A DNA stretch of 64,000 nt from Streptomyces himalayensis subsp. himalayensis. GTDB taxonomy: Bacteria > Actinomycetota > Actinomycetes > Streptomycetales > Streptomycetaceae. The position numbers and the translations under genes were made by a program. Under the pieces are notes generated by a model. That model ran no database searches and had not been told where the DNA came from. It saw only the letters and a program-made list of their open reading frames with translations. Below, in pieces: positions 42,623-51,523 of the stretch. The DNA lies in assembly GCF_013778455.1 (NCBI RefSeq), contig NZ_JACEHE010000009.1, positions 186,001 to 250,000 on the forward strand, in the 5' to 3' direction. Numbering within the stretch: the first letter of the stretch is position 1; each line of letters starts with the position of its first letter.

Positions 42623-44062
42623 ATGAGTACTTCAGCCCAGATCGGCGTCACGGGGCTCGCGGTCATGGGGCGCAATCTCGCCCGCAATTTCGCGCGCAAC
42701 GGCTACACCGTCGCCGTACACAACCGGACCGTGTCCAGGACGCAGGCCCTCATGGACGAGTTCGGGCATGAGGGGGATTTCGTCGCCGCCGAATCGGCCA
42801 AGGAATTCGTCGCGGCCCTCGAGCGCCCTCGCCGTCTGGTGATCATGGTCAAGGCGGGTGGGCCGACCGACGCGGTGATCCATGAGTTCGCCCCGCTCCT
42901 GGAGTCCGGCGACATGATCATCGATGGCGGCAACGCGCACGTCGAGGACACCCGGCGCCGTGAGAAGGAACTGCGCGACCGCGGCATCCACTTCGTCGGC
43001 ACCGGCATCTCCGGCGGCGAGGAGGGCGCGCTGCACGGCCCGAGCATCATGCCGGGCGGCTCGGGAGAGTCGTACGCCTCGCTCGGTCCGATGCTGGAGA
43101 AGATCGCCGCGAAGGCCCCGGACGGCGCGCCGTGCGTGACGCACGTCGGCCCTGACGGCGCCGGGCACTTCGTGAAGATGGTCCACAACGGCATCGAGTA
43201 CGCGGACATGCAGCTGATCGCGGAGGCGTACCAGCTGCTGCGGGATGTCGGGGGCTACTCCCCCAGGCAGATCGCCGACATCTTCCGCACCTGGAACCAG
43301 GGCCGCCTCGACTCATATCTGATCGAAATCACGGCGGAGGTCCTGTCGCACCAGGACGCCATGACGGACGAGCCGTTCGTTGACGTGGTGCAGGACCAGG
43401 CCGAGCAGAAGGGCACCGGCCGCTGGACGGTGCAGATCGCACTGGACCTGGGGGTGCCGGTCTCGGGCATCGCGGAGGCGGTGTTCGCGCGGTCGCTCTC
43501 CGGCCACACGGACCTGCGGAAGGCCTCGCGCGGACTCGCGGGCCCGAAGGCGCAGCCGTTGGACAGGGACGAGGCGGGGCGGTTCGCGGACCAGGTCGAG
43601 CAGGCGCTGTACGCGTCGAAGATCGTGTCGTACACGCAGGGCTTCCACGAGATCGCGGCGGGGAGCCAGGAGTACGGCTGGGACATCGATCTCGGCGCGA
43701 TCGCCTCGATCTGGCGCGGCGGCTGCATCATCCGCGCGGCGTTCCTGGACCGCATCCGCACCGCGTACGACGCCCGCCCCGACCTGCCGAGCCTCCTCGC
43801 CGACCAGGGCTTCGCGCGCGAGATCGGCACGGCACAGGACGACTGGCGCGCGGTGCTGGTGGCGGCGACACAGCAGGGCGTGCCGACGCCAGGGTTCTCG
43901 GCGGCGCTCGCCTATTACGACGCCCTGCGCGCAGAACGACTTCCGGCGGCCCTCACGCAGGGCCAGCGGGACTTCTTCGGTGCGCACACCTACCGGCGTA
44001 CGGACCGCGAGGGTTCCTTCCATACGCGGTGGGGCGGGGACCGGGCGGAGGTCTCGGCATAG
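42623..44062 (+). CDS. gnd: 6-phosphogluconate dehydrogenase (decarboxylating)
   Basis: The 479-residue enzyme makes ribulose 5-phosphate and NADPH in the pentose phosphate pathway. Motifs are the N-terminal 'GLAVMGRNLARNFARNGYTV', 'GISGGEEGALHGPSIMPGG', catalytic 'KMVHNGIEYADMQLIAE' and C-terminal 'IWRGGCIIRAAFL'. Its length matches the long bacterial type. AGGAGC precedes ATG 42623. It is monocistronic, closed by a strong terminator. Confidence 0.94.
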   Translation: MSTSAQIGVTGLAVMGRNLARNFARNGYTVAVHNRTVSRTQALMDEFGHEGDFVAAESAKEFVAALERPRRLVIMVKAGGPTDAVIHEFAPLLESGDMIIDGGNAHVEDTRRREKELRDRGIHFVGTGISGGEEGALHGPSIMPGGSGESYASLGPMLEKIAAKAPDGAPCVTHVGPDGAGHFVKMVHNGIEYADMQLIAEAYQLLRDVGGYSPRQIADIFRTWNQGRLDSYLIEITAEVLSHQDAMTDEPFVDVVQDQAEQKGTGRWTVQIALDLGVPVSGIAEAVFARSLSGHTDLRKASRGLAGPKAQPLDRDEAGRFADQVEQALYASKIVSYTQGFHEIAAGSQEYGWDIDLGAIASIWRGGCIIRAAFLDRIRTAYDARPDLPSLLADQGFAREIGTAQDDWRAVLVAATQQGVPTPGFSAALAYYDALRAERLPAALTQGQRDFFGAHTYRRTDREGSFHTRWGGDRAEVSA

Positions 44063-44071
44063 GACTACTGA

Positions 44072-44111
44072 TGAGCGGGCGGGGCACGGAGTTCCGTGCC
44101 CCGCCCGCTCA
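44072..44111 (+). terminator. 19-bp perfect hairpin after gnd
   Basis: TGAGCGGGCGGGGCACGGA (44072-44090) pairs perfectly with its complement at 44093-44111 across a 2-nt loop, ten bases after the gnd stop. Confidence 0.92.
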
Positions 44112-44184
44112 CTGACACAGCCGTCGTCCCGGACCGCCGTCCGGCCAGCGACTCACCGTCGTGGCTGGTGGTCCCCGACTGCTC

Positions 44185-44559
44185 TCAACTGGGCCAGGAA
44201 ACGGGCCCGGGGTTGGGGTCGGGCACCGGGTCGGGGCCCGGCGGTTTGGGGATCGGGGACGGGGGTGGCTCAGGCAGCGGGTTGGGCTGAGGGCCAGGTC
44301 CTGGTCCTGGCCCGGGGCCTGGTCCGGGTCCTGGTCCTGGCCCGGGGCCTGGTCCGGGTCCTGGCCCTGGACTCGGTCCAGGACTCGGGCCCGGGGCCGG
44401 CCCTGGACCCGGTCCGGGCCCGGGCGCCGGGTCCGGGCCCGGGTGGGGCTCCGGACTAGGCGCCGGGTCCGGGTCGGGGACGGGACCAGGCGGGGGATCG
44501 GGGTGCCCGGGGCCCGGCGTCGGGCCAGGCCGGACCGGGTCGGGGAAGGGATGAGTCAT
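44185..44559 (-). CDS. Pro-Gly repeat protein, 124 aa
   Basis: The product starts MTHPFPDPVRPGPTPGPG and is then almost entirely Pro-Gly-Pro-Gly with Asp/Ser interruptions to the end 'PVSWPS'. About 45% is proline. GGAGG six nt before ATG 44559 supports translation. It has no signal peptide or membrane segment. It may be a fully disordered polypeptide or a spurious frame through a GC-rich repeat; the ribosome site and clean start favour real. A 30-bp tandem repeat in the middle shows that the tract expands by slippage. Confidence 0.5.
   Translation of the reverse strand: MTHPFPDPVRPGPTPGPGHPDPPPGPVPDPDPAPSPEPHPGPDPAPGPGPGPGPAPGPSPGPSPGPGPGPGPGPGPGPGPGPGPGPGPGPQPNPLPEPPPSPIPKPPGPDPVPDPNPGPVSWPS
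44299..44369. repeat. 30-bp tandem repeat in Pro-Gly coding tract
   Basis: GGTCCTGGTCCTGGCCCGGG and its continuation recur with a 30-bp period for just over two copies, almost exactly. They encode the Pro-Gly-Pro core of the minus-strand protein. Confidence 0.75.
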
Positions 44560-45068
44560 GGCTGGCCTCCAAGCCGGTCGACACGTCGGCTTTCTGGACT
44601 TGTCCCCCGCGTACCCTGCGGTTTGCCGGCCACTCACTCTGTCGACGGACAGCGCTGCACCCACGGGGACCTGCGCCTGGGCCGTACGCGGCGCCCCGTA
44701 CGTCGCGGCTTGTGCCCGTGCCCACCCGTTCCGCCCCTGCGGAGCGACTGCCGACACCGGTGACCCCGGGGCCGCGAGCCGCCATAGCAGGCGCAGACGG
44801 CAGGCCCACCCCGACCACCCGGCGCTGCCCCAGCTGATCGCCGCCGTACTGCGCCTGGCCGCCACGCAGCACCACCGAAGACGCGTCATGGCCCAGCTAC
44901 ACCACCAGTGCAGCCGCCGCCCCGCCACCCGCCCCGTCCGCGGCCCGACAGCGCGGGAACTCGCCGACGGAAAGCGCCTGCGGTGCGGGGCGCGAGCACG
45001 GCCCGCCCCCTGATGACCGGCACGCCACGCCGGGGCGTGCCCCGCAGCGTTGGTGACGCCCCAAGGCG
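44560..45068. other. 509-bp interval without a convincing gene
   Basis: Several frames of 150 residues or more are open on both strands but none shows a recognised domain, a clean start or consistent codon bias. The 3' end of the interval carries the terminator of the acetyltransferase gene. Confidence 0.55.
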
Positions 45069-45079
45069 TCACCAACGCT
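45046..45079 (-). terminator. 15-bp hairpin overlapping acetyltransferase end
   Basis: AGCGTTGGTGACGCC (45046-45060) pairs perfectly with GGCGTCACCAACGCT (45065-45079), loop CCAA. The right arm is the last codons of the gene ending at 45069. Confidence 0.8.
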
Positions 45080-45413
45080 CCGGATGCGCCGTCGCGAACC
45101 GCTTCGCGGCCTGGATCAGCTCCGGCGTGGCCGCGGGTGCCTCATCGCGATGGCGTTCGGCCCACTTGGTGACGTACGGGCACAGGGGCGCGACCGGGAC
45201 GCCCTCGCGCCGGGCGATGGCATACAGCTCGCGCGCCAGCGACCCGGCGATGCCCTGCCCCTCGTGGGCGGGGTCCACGATCGTGTGCACCGGTACGAGG
45301 GCGCGCCGGGGCGACCCCAGCTCCAGATAGACGATGTGGCCCACGACGTCACCGTCCACGTATGCCTCGAGCCGGCCCCGCGCGCGATCGTCACGGATCT
45401 CGATGTCGCTCAT
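45069..45413 (-). CDS. GNAT-like acetyltransferase, short type
   Basis: The 114-residue protein is a short GNAT of the YjdJ/NATD1 type: 'YVDGDVVGHIVYLE', motif A 'HTIVDPAHEGQGIAGSLARE' and 'APLCPYVTKWAERHRDE'. The family acetylates unknown targets and is often monofunctional in housekeeping contexts. ATG 45413. It lies 53 nt downstream of panD in the same direction, so it may be in the panD transcript. Confidence 0.87.
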   Translation of the reverse strand: MSDIEIRDDRARGRLEAYVDGDVVGHIVYLELGSPRRALVPVHTIVDPAHEGQGIAGSLARELYAIARREGVPVAPLCPYVTKWAERHRDEAPAATPELIQAAKRFATAHPERW

Positions 45414-45466
45414 CGGCTCTCCTCAGCGGTATGGCAGCCGGCGGCAGCCCAGCGCGGGAGGGTGGA

Positions 45467-45904
45467 TCAGACCGTGGCGGCCGCCACGGCCTGGGACGGG
45501 ACCGCCACGGCCTGGGGGCTGCGCTCCGTACCACTGCCGGGCACCGGCTCCGAGGGGTCGGCGCCGAGCGCCACGACCCGGTTGCCCTCGTCCACATGCA
45601 CGACACGCGGCCGCAGCGTACGGGCCTCGGCGTCGTCGACCTGCGCGTAACTGATGATGATCACCAGGTCGCCCGGATGGACGAGATGGGCCGCCGCGCC
45701 GTTGATGCCGATGACGCCGGAGCCGCGCTTCCCCTCGATGACATACGTCTCCAGCCGGGCGCCGTTGGTGATGTCGACGATGTGCACGAGTTCGCCGGGC
45801 AGCAGGTCGGCGGCGTCCAGGAGGTCGGCGTCGATGGTGACGGATCCGACGTAGTGCAGGTCGGCCTGGGTCACCGTGGCGCGATGGATCTTGGACTTGA
45901 ACAT
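45467..45904 (-). CDS. panD: aspartate 1-decarboxylase
   Basis: PanD makes beta-alanine from aspartate for pantothenate and CoA. The precursor self-cleaves at Gly-Ser; the site here is Gly20-Ser21 in 'DLHYVGSVTIDADLL'. The conserved 'GELVHIVDITNGARLETY' and 'INGAAAHLVHPGDLVIIISY' follow. At 145 residues it is of normal actinobacterial length, with a variable C-terminal tail. ATG 45904 (MFKSKIHRATVTQ) is the family start. Confidence 0.93.
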   Translation of the reverse strand: MFKSKIHRATVTQADLHYVGSVTIDADLLDAADLLPGELVHIVDITNGARLETYVIEGKRGSGVIGINGAAAHLVHPGDLVIIISYAQVDDAEARTLRPRVVHVDEGNRVVALGADPSEPVPGSGTERSPQAVAVPSQAVAAATV

Positions 45905-46126
45905 TGTACGAAGCACGGAGAAACTCCCGATCTGTCTGCTCCCTGCCTGCTTTATGCAGGTCAAGGGCGTTCTCCGCAGCGTACAACGATTCGCATGTTC
46001 GGTCAGCCGTCCGCAGGTGTTTCAGGACTCGCACCGACCCGCTGCTGACCTTCCTCACGCATCATCAGGCCGGCTTCCCCAACGTAGGTGCGCTTCGGCG
46101 CGGTCGACACCGGTGTGCCGATGGGA

Positions 46127-46290
46127 TCAGCGGGTGCGGATCCAGACGGTCTTCTCCCGGTCCACTGGTCGAAGGCGTCGGCCGATTTCTCCACGCCGGC
46201 GAATCCGGACTGTTTCCAGCCGCCGAAGGGCGTGGTGATGTCGCCTTCGCTGTAGGCGTTGACGGAGACCACGCCGGCCCGGACGCCGCG
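46127..46290 (-). pseudogene. aldehyde dehydrogenase C-terminal remnant, frameshifted
   Basis: The minus strand encodes 'GVVSVNAYSEGDITTPFGG' and 'WKQSGFAGVEKSADAFDQWT', the C-terminal segment of PuuC/betaine-aldehyde-type dehydrogenases. The normal ending 'REKTVWIRTR' then appears in the next frame, so about one base has been lost near 46160. The remaining 400 or more residues are absent. The interval 45905-46359 otherwise contains only panD's promoter region. Confidence 0.8.
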
Positions 46291-46359
46291 GTCGCCCCCG
46301 CCCGGCCTTCGCGCACGGCGCCCGCCGGCATATCCCATCGCTTCCACAGAGGCGGCCAG

Positions 46360-47595
46360 TCAGCATGCTGCCCGTGTGCTTCTGCCTGCTCCGGAGGCGT
46401 GTCCTCGTCCCCAAGCACCCCTCCCGAGACGCCGCACGGGAAGAGGTCGTCCGCCGGGAGGCGGGGCACCGTGCGGTGCCTCGGTCGTGTGCCGCTGGGC
46501 GAGTCGGCCGATGTCGTGCGCGGTGATGATCCCGCCGAGTCGGCCGCCGTCCATGACCAGGATGGGCAGTCCGCCTTCCTCGGAGCCGACGCGTTCCAGG
46601 ACGCCGTCCAGCTGCTCGTCCGGTGCGGCGAGCGTGCACCGTGACAGTGGGGTCGCCACATCCCGTACGCGCACTGCGTCCCGCCGCCCGGCCGGCACCG
46701 CAGCCAGTCGGCGAAGCTGGACGACGCCGCTGGGGCGGCCCTCGAAGTCCAGCAGTGGGAGCACCGAATGACCTGCGTGCGCCGCGACCTCGGGCAGGAA
46801 GCGGTCCACCGTCAGCCAGTCCGGACCGGTCACCACCGGACTGGTCATCGCGTCAGCCACCCGTACGCCCCGCACTGCTGCGCCGATCTCGGCCCACCGC
46901 CGCTCGGCCGCGGCGGTGACCGCCATGAACAGGCCGATGAGCGCCAGCCACAGCCCGCCTGGCATCCCCCTCAGAAACACCAGCCAGCCGAACACGGCCA
47001 GCGCCGTGCCGAGGACCTGTCCACTGAGTCCGGCCGCCCGCTGGGCGCGGTCCCGGTCGCGGGTGCGCCACCACAGCGCGGCTTGCAGGACCCGGCCTCC
47101 GTCCAGTGGTGCGGCGGGCAGCAGGTTGAAGACGCCCAGCAGTACGTTCGTCGCGGCCAGCCAGCCCAGTACGGCAACCGGTATCCCTCCGCCCAGCGCC
47201 GCCTGTACGCCGGCCGCCGCTCCCAGCATGGCCCCGCCGAGCACCAGGCTGGCGAGAGGTCCGCTCATGGCGACCACGAACGCCGCCCGCGCCGTCGGCG
47301 GCCGGTCCATCTGGGTCATCCCGCCCAACGCCCACAGCGTCATGTCCCGCACCGGGATTCCGGCCCTGCGGGCCGTGAGCGCATGCGCCGCCTCATGCAC
47401 CACCAAGCTCGCCAGCAACAGAAGAGCACCGACAACCCCGGCGACCGCGTACACCACCGGCGCCAGGCCCGGCTCGTATCCGGGCAGCGTCCGGCTGCCC
47501 AGACCATAGGCGAACAGCAGCATCAGCAGCGGCACACTCCAGTGCGCACGCAAAGCCACCCCACGCACACTCCCGATCCGGATGGAACCCTTCAT
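46360..47595 (-). CDS. site-2 protease family (M50) with CBS domains
   Basis: The 411-residue membrane protease has about six hydrophobic segments. The zinc site HExxH is 'LVVHEAAHALTARRAG' and the third ligand is in 'NLLPAAPLDGGRVLQAALWW'. After about residue 240 two CBS domains follow ('DAMTSPVVTGPDWLTV' and 'LPILVMDGGRLGGIITAHDI'), which bind adenosyl ligands and may regulate. Intramembrane cleavage of anti-sigma factors or membrane proteins is the usual role. ATG 47595 (MKGSIRIGSVRGVAL) is the family start. The last 40 residues are Gly/Arg/Pro filler. Confidence 0.9.
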   Translation of the reverse strand: MKGSIRIGSVRGVALRAHWSVPLLMLLFAYGLGSRTLPGYEPGLAPVVYAVAGVVGALLLLASLVVHEAAHALTARRAGIPVRDMTLWALGGMTQMDRPPTARAAFVVAMSGPLASLVLGGAMLGAAAGVQAALGGGIPVAVLGWLAATNVLLGVFNLLPAAPLDGGRVLQAALWWRTRDRDRAQRAAGLSGQVLGTALAVFGWLVFLRGMPGGLWLALIGLFMAVTAAAERRWAEIGAAVRGVRVADAMTSPVVTGPDWLTVDRFLPEVAAHAGHSVLPLLDFEGRPSGVVQLRRLAAVPAGRRDAVRVRDVATPLSRCTLAAPDEQLDGVLERVGSEEGGLPILVMDGGRLGGIITAHDIGRLAQRHTTEAPHGAPPPGGRPLPVRRLGRGAWGRGHASGAGRSTRAAC

Positions 47596-47840
47596 CGCCT
47601 TCACCCACCGACACGAAACGACGCGCTGCCGCCGACGAACTGCGATCCCCCTCCTCATGATCCGTCACCATCCCCCCGACCGGAAACTCCCAACGACTCC
47701 GGCCGAGCGCGCCGGCGACCGCGCCAGGGACCCGCGACAGTGCCCGGTGATCGCCCCGCGGAGGCACATGCGGTGCCGTGGACCTCCGGTGGTGCGAGAG
47801 AGCGCCATCAAACCGAACCGCCGCTACCAAGGAGGCTGCG

Positions 47841-48146
47841 ATGGAGGAGCACTTCGTCTGGGTGACGACGCGCCGCCTTCAGCCGGGCACTCTGGCCGAC
47901 TTCGAGCGGGCATGGCGCCCGGAGCCGTACCCGCGGGGCCTGCGCCGCGCCTACGCGTACTGGACCGAGGACGGACAGGAGATCACTGGGGTGTCGTTCT
48001 GGGACTCCAAGGAGGCATGCGACTCCTGGCGTGCCTCCGAGCCGGAGGCACGGCGGCGTGCAGCCATGGCCCCGTACGTCGTCGAGGAGCGGGAAGGCTT
48101 CTACCGCGGCCGTGAACTCGCTGTCCCCAGCGGTAGCGGTGGGTAA
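47841..48146 (+). CDS. small dimeric alpha-beta barrel protein (ABM-like)
   Basis: The 101-residue protein resembles antibiotic-biosynthesis-monooxygenase-like or ferredoxin-like barrel proteins: 'HFVWVTTRRLQPGTLADFER', 'YAYWTEDGQEITGVSFWD' and 'WRASEPEARRRAAMAPYV'. No catalytic residue set is diagnostic. AAGGAGG five nt before ATG 47841 is a strong ribosome site. It is divergent from the M50 protease gene. Confidence 0.75.
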   Translation: MEEHFVWVTTRRLQPGTLADFERAWRPEPYPRGLRRAYAYWTEDGQEITGVSFWDSKEACDSWRASEPEARRRAAMAPYVVEEREGFYRGRELAVPSGSGG

Positions 48147-48191
48147 GACCACGCCACCGAGAGCCGCCGCGGTCGTACCGGTATGAGGGCC

Positions 48192-48395
48192 CTATTTGCG
48201 GTAGACCTGCTCCGCCTGCGGTCCTTTGGGACCCTGGGTGACCTCGTATTCGACCTTGTCGCCCTCCTGGAGCTCCTTGAAGCCTGTCGACTGGATGGCT
48301 GAGAAGTGCACGAACACGTCCGGGCCACCGCCATCCGGTTCGATGAAGCCGAAGCCCTTGTCAGCGTTGAACCACTTCACAGTGCCTGTTGCCAT
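48192..48395 (-). CDS. cold-shock protein (CspA family)
   Basis: The 67-residue protein is a single cold-shock OB fold: RNP1 'KGFGFIEP' and RNP2 'DVFVHFSAI', start MATGTVKWFNADKG, end 'GPKGPQAEQVYRK'. It binds single-stranded RNA or DNA as an RNA chaperone. ATG 48395 follows GAGGGCGG. A 470-bp gene-free stretch lies upstream, which could include the long 5' leader common for csp genes. Confidence 0.93.
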   Translation of the reverse strand: MATGTVKWFNADKGFGFIEPDGGGPDVFVHFSAIQSTGFKELQEGDKVEYEVTQGPKGPQAEQVYRK

Positions 48396-48871
48396 CAATC
48401 CGCCCTCATCTCACACCATGGCGCACCCGCGCCCCGCAGCCCCCGTCCGGCTGCGGCTCCTGAACCCTGCCATCCTGACCGAGCTTTCATCGGTGAACGA
48501 ACCGCCCAAGTCGCCCAGTGTGGCGTCGACCGATAGGGGCCGGCCGGTAGCAGCAGTCGGTTGGTTCGGGTCGAATGCCCCGCGTGCGCCGCAAGAACTG
48601 CGCGACGAGTACCACAAATCGCCGGCTCCTATCACAGAGCACCTGACACACTCGCCGATACGGCCGATACCGCGGATACCGCCGGTTCCGTGCCTGGAGC
48701 ATCGGCCGGGCGATTACCGGCTCCGTCGCCCGCACATGGTGGGCGTGGCCCGTCCCGGCTCAGGAGCGCGGCAGCTCAGGAGCGCGGCAAGTCCACTGCG
48801 CGGTGCTTCGCCGCGGTGACACGCTTGACCCCATACCGAGCGGGACCGCGGAGTCCGGCGATGATGAACCC
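48396..48871. other. 476-bp interval without a gene
   Basis: It lies upstream of the cold-shock gene (minus) and the antiporter regulator (plus), so both promoters are here. No reading frame has recognisable content. A direct repeat CGATACCGCGGATACCGC lies near 48664. Confidence 0.5.
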
Positions 48872-49351
48872 ATGGACGTCACCGAGGTACTCCTGCCTGG
48901 GGTGGGGCTCCGGTACGAGTTCACCAACCACGAGGGGGACCGGGTCGGCATCGTGGCAGAGCGGACCGGTGACTTCGAACTGGTCGTCTACGTGGGTGGT
49001 GATCCCGACGAGGGCCGACCCGTGGTGCGGCTCAACAGCGAGGAGGCCGACGCGGTAGCCGAGATCCTGGGAGCGCCACGCATCGCCGAACGCTTCGCCG
49101 ACCTCACCAAAGAGGTCCCCGGACTACTCTCGGGGCAGATCGAGGTCCGATCCACCAGCCCTTACGCCAACCTGCCGCTGGGCCGCACCAGAGCCCGGAC
49201 CCGTACGGGCGCCTCTATCGTGGCGATCGTCCGTGGTGAGGACGTGATCGCATCACCGAAGCCCGACGAGGTGCTCAGGGCCGGTGATGTCCTGGTCGTG
49301 ATCGGAACCCGCGAGGGGATCGCCGGCGTGGACCAGATCATCCAGGGCTGA
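48872..49351 (+). CDS. antiporter regulatory subunit (KhtT-like, TrkA-C domain)
   Basis: The 159-residue protein has an N-terminal KhtT-like domain ('MDVTEVLLPGVGLRYEFTNH') and a C-terminal RCK_C/TrkA-C domain ('SIVAIVRGEDVIASPKPDEV', 'GDVLVVIGTREGIAGV'). Such subunits gate a K+/H+ antiporter in response to nucleotides such as c-di-AMP. The antiporter gene follows after two bases. ATG 48872; the frame opens 23 codons earlier without support. Confidence 0.88.
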   Translation: MDVTEVLLPGVGLRYEFTNHEGDRVGIVAERTGDFELVVYVGGDPDEGRPVVRLNSEEADAVAEILGAPRIAERFADLTKEVPGLLSGQIEVRSTSPYANLPLGRTRARTRTGASIVAIVRGEDVIASPKPDEVLRAGDVLVVIGTREGIAGVDQIIQG

Positions 49352-49353
49352 GT

Positions 49354-50514
49354 GTGCACAGTCCCGTCACTCTCCTTCTGGAACTCGGCCTCATCCTCAC
49401 GGTCCTCAGCGTGCTCGGAGCCGTAGCACGACGCCTCACACTCTCGCCGGTACCGCTCTATCTGCTCGCGGGACTGGCCCTCGGTGAGGGAGGCATCGCT
49501 CCCGTCCCGGCCGCCGGTGAGTTCGTCGAGACCGGGGCGGCCATCGGGGTGGTCCTGCTTCTGCTCACTCTGGGCCTGCAGTTCTCCCTCACCGAGTTCA
49601 CGGGCAGCCTGCGTCGGCACGTACCCTCCGCTCTCGCCGACCTGGTACTGAACGCCGTGCCGGGCGCGGTGACCGGATGGATTCTCGGCCTCGACGCCAT
49701 CGGCATCCTGGCGCTCGCAGGCGCCACGTACGTCTCCTCATCGGGCATGGTCGCCCGGCTCCTCGCGGACCTGCGGCGACTGGGCAACCGCGAGACGCCT
49801 GCCATCCTCTCCGTGCTGGTCATGGAGGACTTCGCCATGGCCGCCTATCTTCCTCTGCTTGCGGTCCTCGCTTCCGGTGGCCCGTGGTGGCAAGCCGTGC
49901 TGGGCGTCGCAGCAGCGGTCGGTGCGATGCTCGCAGCCTTCACCGCCTCCTATCGGTGGGGCCACCACCTCGGCCGGCTGCTGTCGCACCCGGACGCCGA
50001 ACAACTCATGCTGAGGGTGCTCGGCCTGACCCTGATCGTCGCCGCGCTGGCCGAACTGGTCCATGCCTCCGCCGCGGTGGGAGCCTTCCTGGTCGGGCTG
50101 TCCCTCACCGGCGAGACCGCCGACCGGGCCCGCGCTGTTCTCAGCCCCCTGCGGGACCTGTTCTCCGCCATCTTCTTCCTCGCCATCGGACTGTCGATCA
50201 GACCGGACGAACTTGTGCCGCTCCTGCCCGCCGCGCTCGCGCTGTCCGCGGTCACCGCCGCGACGAAGCTGGTGACCGGCCAGTACGCCGCCCGGCGCGA
50301 CCAGGTCGGGCCGCGCGGTCAAATGCGGGCCGGAACGGTGCTCGTGGTGCGCGGCGAGTTCTCCATCGTCATCATCGGACTGGTCGGCACGATGCACGAC
50401 GCCCTCGCCCCGCTCGTGATCACCTACGTCTTCGTCCTCGCCATTGCAGGACCGCTCCTCACCCGCCTTGCCGGTGCCGCACCTCTCCGGCTGCACAAGG
50501 GCCATCACAGATGA
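49354..50514 (+). CDS. cation:proton antiporter (CPA2, KhtU-like)
   Basis: The 386-residue membrane protein has about 12 hydrophobic segments of the CPA2 type, with 'GLQFSLTEFTGSLRRHV', 'YVSSSGMVARLLADLRRLG' and 'SVLVMEDFAMAAYLPLLAVL' marking the conserved core (Glu-Asp in MEDF). It has no C-terminal RCK domain, which is supplied by the preceding gene. The start is GTG 49354. Together they form a KhtTU-type potassium/proton efflux system. It converges on the FAH-family gene with 4 nt between stops. Confidence 0.9.
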   Translation: MHSPVTLLLELGLILTVLSVLGAVARRLTLSPVPLYLLAGLALGEGGIAPVPAAGEFVETGAAIGVVLLLLTLGLQFSLTEFTGSLRRHVPSALADLVLNAVPGAVTGWILGLDAIGILALAGATYVSSSGMVARLLADLRRLGNRETPAILSVLVMEDFAMAAYLPLLAVLASGGPWWQAVLGVAAAVGAMLAAFTASYRWGHHLGRLLSHPDAEQLMLRVLGLTLIVAALAELVHASAAVGAFLVGLSLTGETADRARAVLSPLRDLFSAIFFLAIGLSIRPDELVPLLPAALALSAVTAATKLVTGQYAARRDQVGPRGQMRAGTVLVVRGEFSIVIIGLVGTMHDALAPLVITYVFVLAIAGPLLTRLAGAAPLRLHKGHHR

Positions 50515-50518
50515 GCAG

Positions 50519-51298
50519 TCAGACGGTCTCGGCCACCACGCCGTTACGGAGAACGCCGATGCCCTCGATCTCGACCTCGATCTCGTCGCCCGGCTCGATC
50601 GGCCCGACACCGGACGGGGTTCCCGTCATGATCGCGTCGCCCGGCAGCAGCGTGACGTATCGGCTGAGGTAACTGACGATGTCGGGAACGGCGAGCAACA
50701 GGTCGGCGGTGCTCGCCGACTGCATCACGGTGCCGTTCACCCGTGTCGTCAGCGAGAGCCGCGACGGGTCGAGTTCCGTGGCGATAACCGGCCCCATGGG
50801 CGCGAACGTGTCCTGGCCCTTCCCGATCAGAAGGGCACCGAACTTGCTTTCCTTGCGCTGCATTATTCGGTCACTGACGTCGTTGCCGCATGTATAGCCC
50901 AGTATGTACTCATGGGCCTCGGAGGCCTTCACATGGCGGGCTTCCTTTCCGATGACGACGACCAACTCGCCCTCGAAATGGACCAGCTCGCCATCCGACG
51001 GATAGACGATGGCTTCACCCGGCCCGATCACGGCCGTGCTCGGCTTCATGAAGACCACGGGGACTTCCGGAACCTCTCGGTCGGTCTCGTCGATGTGTGA
51101 TGCGTAGTTGTAGGCGAACCCGAAGATCCGCGGCCGCTCCAGCGGAGAGAGAATCCGGACGTCCCGAGCCTCGTCGATGTCTCCGGTAGGGCGCACTGCG
51201 TCGAATGGATCGCCTTGCAGCCGCGCGATCCGCGTGTCGCCGTCCTCGAGCTTCCCGTAGTAGTTCAGGCCGCCGACGGCATATCTGACGATGCGCAC
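50519..51298 (-). CDS. fumarylacetoacetate hydrolase family protein
   Basis: The 259-residue enzyme has the FAH fold: 'FAYNYASHIDETDREVPEVP', metal ligands in 'ELVHFEGELVVVIGKEAR' (Glu pair) and in 'GYTCGNDVSDRIMQRKESKF' (Asp), and the C-terminal 'ALLPGDAIMTGTPSGVGPIE'-type loop (here 'TLLPGDAIMTGTPSGVG'). FAH proteins cleave C-C bonds of 2,4-diketo acids, for instance in L-fucose/L-rhamnose-type sugar-acid pathways. GGAGG five nt before GTG 51298 decides the start over GTG 51304. A perfect palindrome lies 59 nt upstream. Confidence 0.88.
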   Translation of the reverse strand: MRIVRYAVGGLNYYGKLEDGDTRIARLQGDPFDAVRPTGDIDEARDVRILSPLERPRIFGFAYNYASHIDETDREVPEVPVVFMKPSTAVIGPGEAIVYPSDGELVHFEGELVVVIGKEARHVKASEAHEYILGYTCGNDVSDRIMQRKESKFGALLIGKGQDTFAPMGPVIATELDPSRLSLTTRVNGTVMQSASTADLLLAVPDIVSYLSRYVTLLPGDAIMTGTPSGVGPIEPGDEIEVEIEGIGVLRNGVVAETV

Positions 51299-51356
51299 GA
51301 ACACCTCCGCGATCGGCAGCCACGGTCCACCGCACTGCGCACTCCGTACAATCCAT

Positions 51357-51374
51357 TATGCTAACGTTAGCATA
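51357..51374. promoter_or_regulatory. perfect 18-bp palindrome, LacI/GntR-type operator
   Basis: TATGCTAACGTTAGCATA is perfectly self-complementary. The AACGTT centre suits LacI-family repressors. A similar site with one mismatch lies at 51524-51537. The site is in the FAH gene's promoter region. Confidence 0.75.
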
Positions 51375-51523
51375 CTGGGTCTAAGGGAGGGGCAGTCAAC
51401 CGTCTGGCGCACATGATTGCCGCACGGGTGGACTAGCTGTAGCACTTCAAGTGATGGCGGCGAAACTCGTTCCGGCACGACGACAGCCACCCCGACTTGT
51501 CACTTCGCCCGTTATCGCATGCT

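Noticed and set aside
44558..45013. 151-residue forward frame
   Set aside because: It has no domain, no ribosome site and a Cys/Arg-rich random composition.
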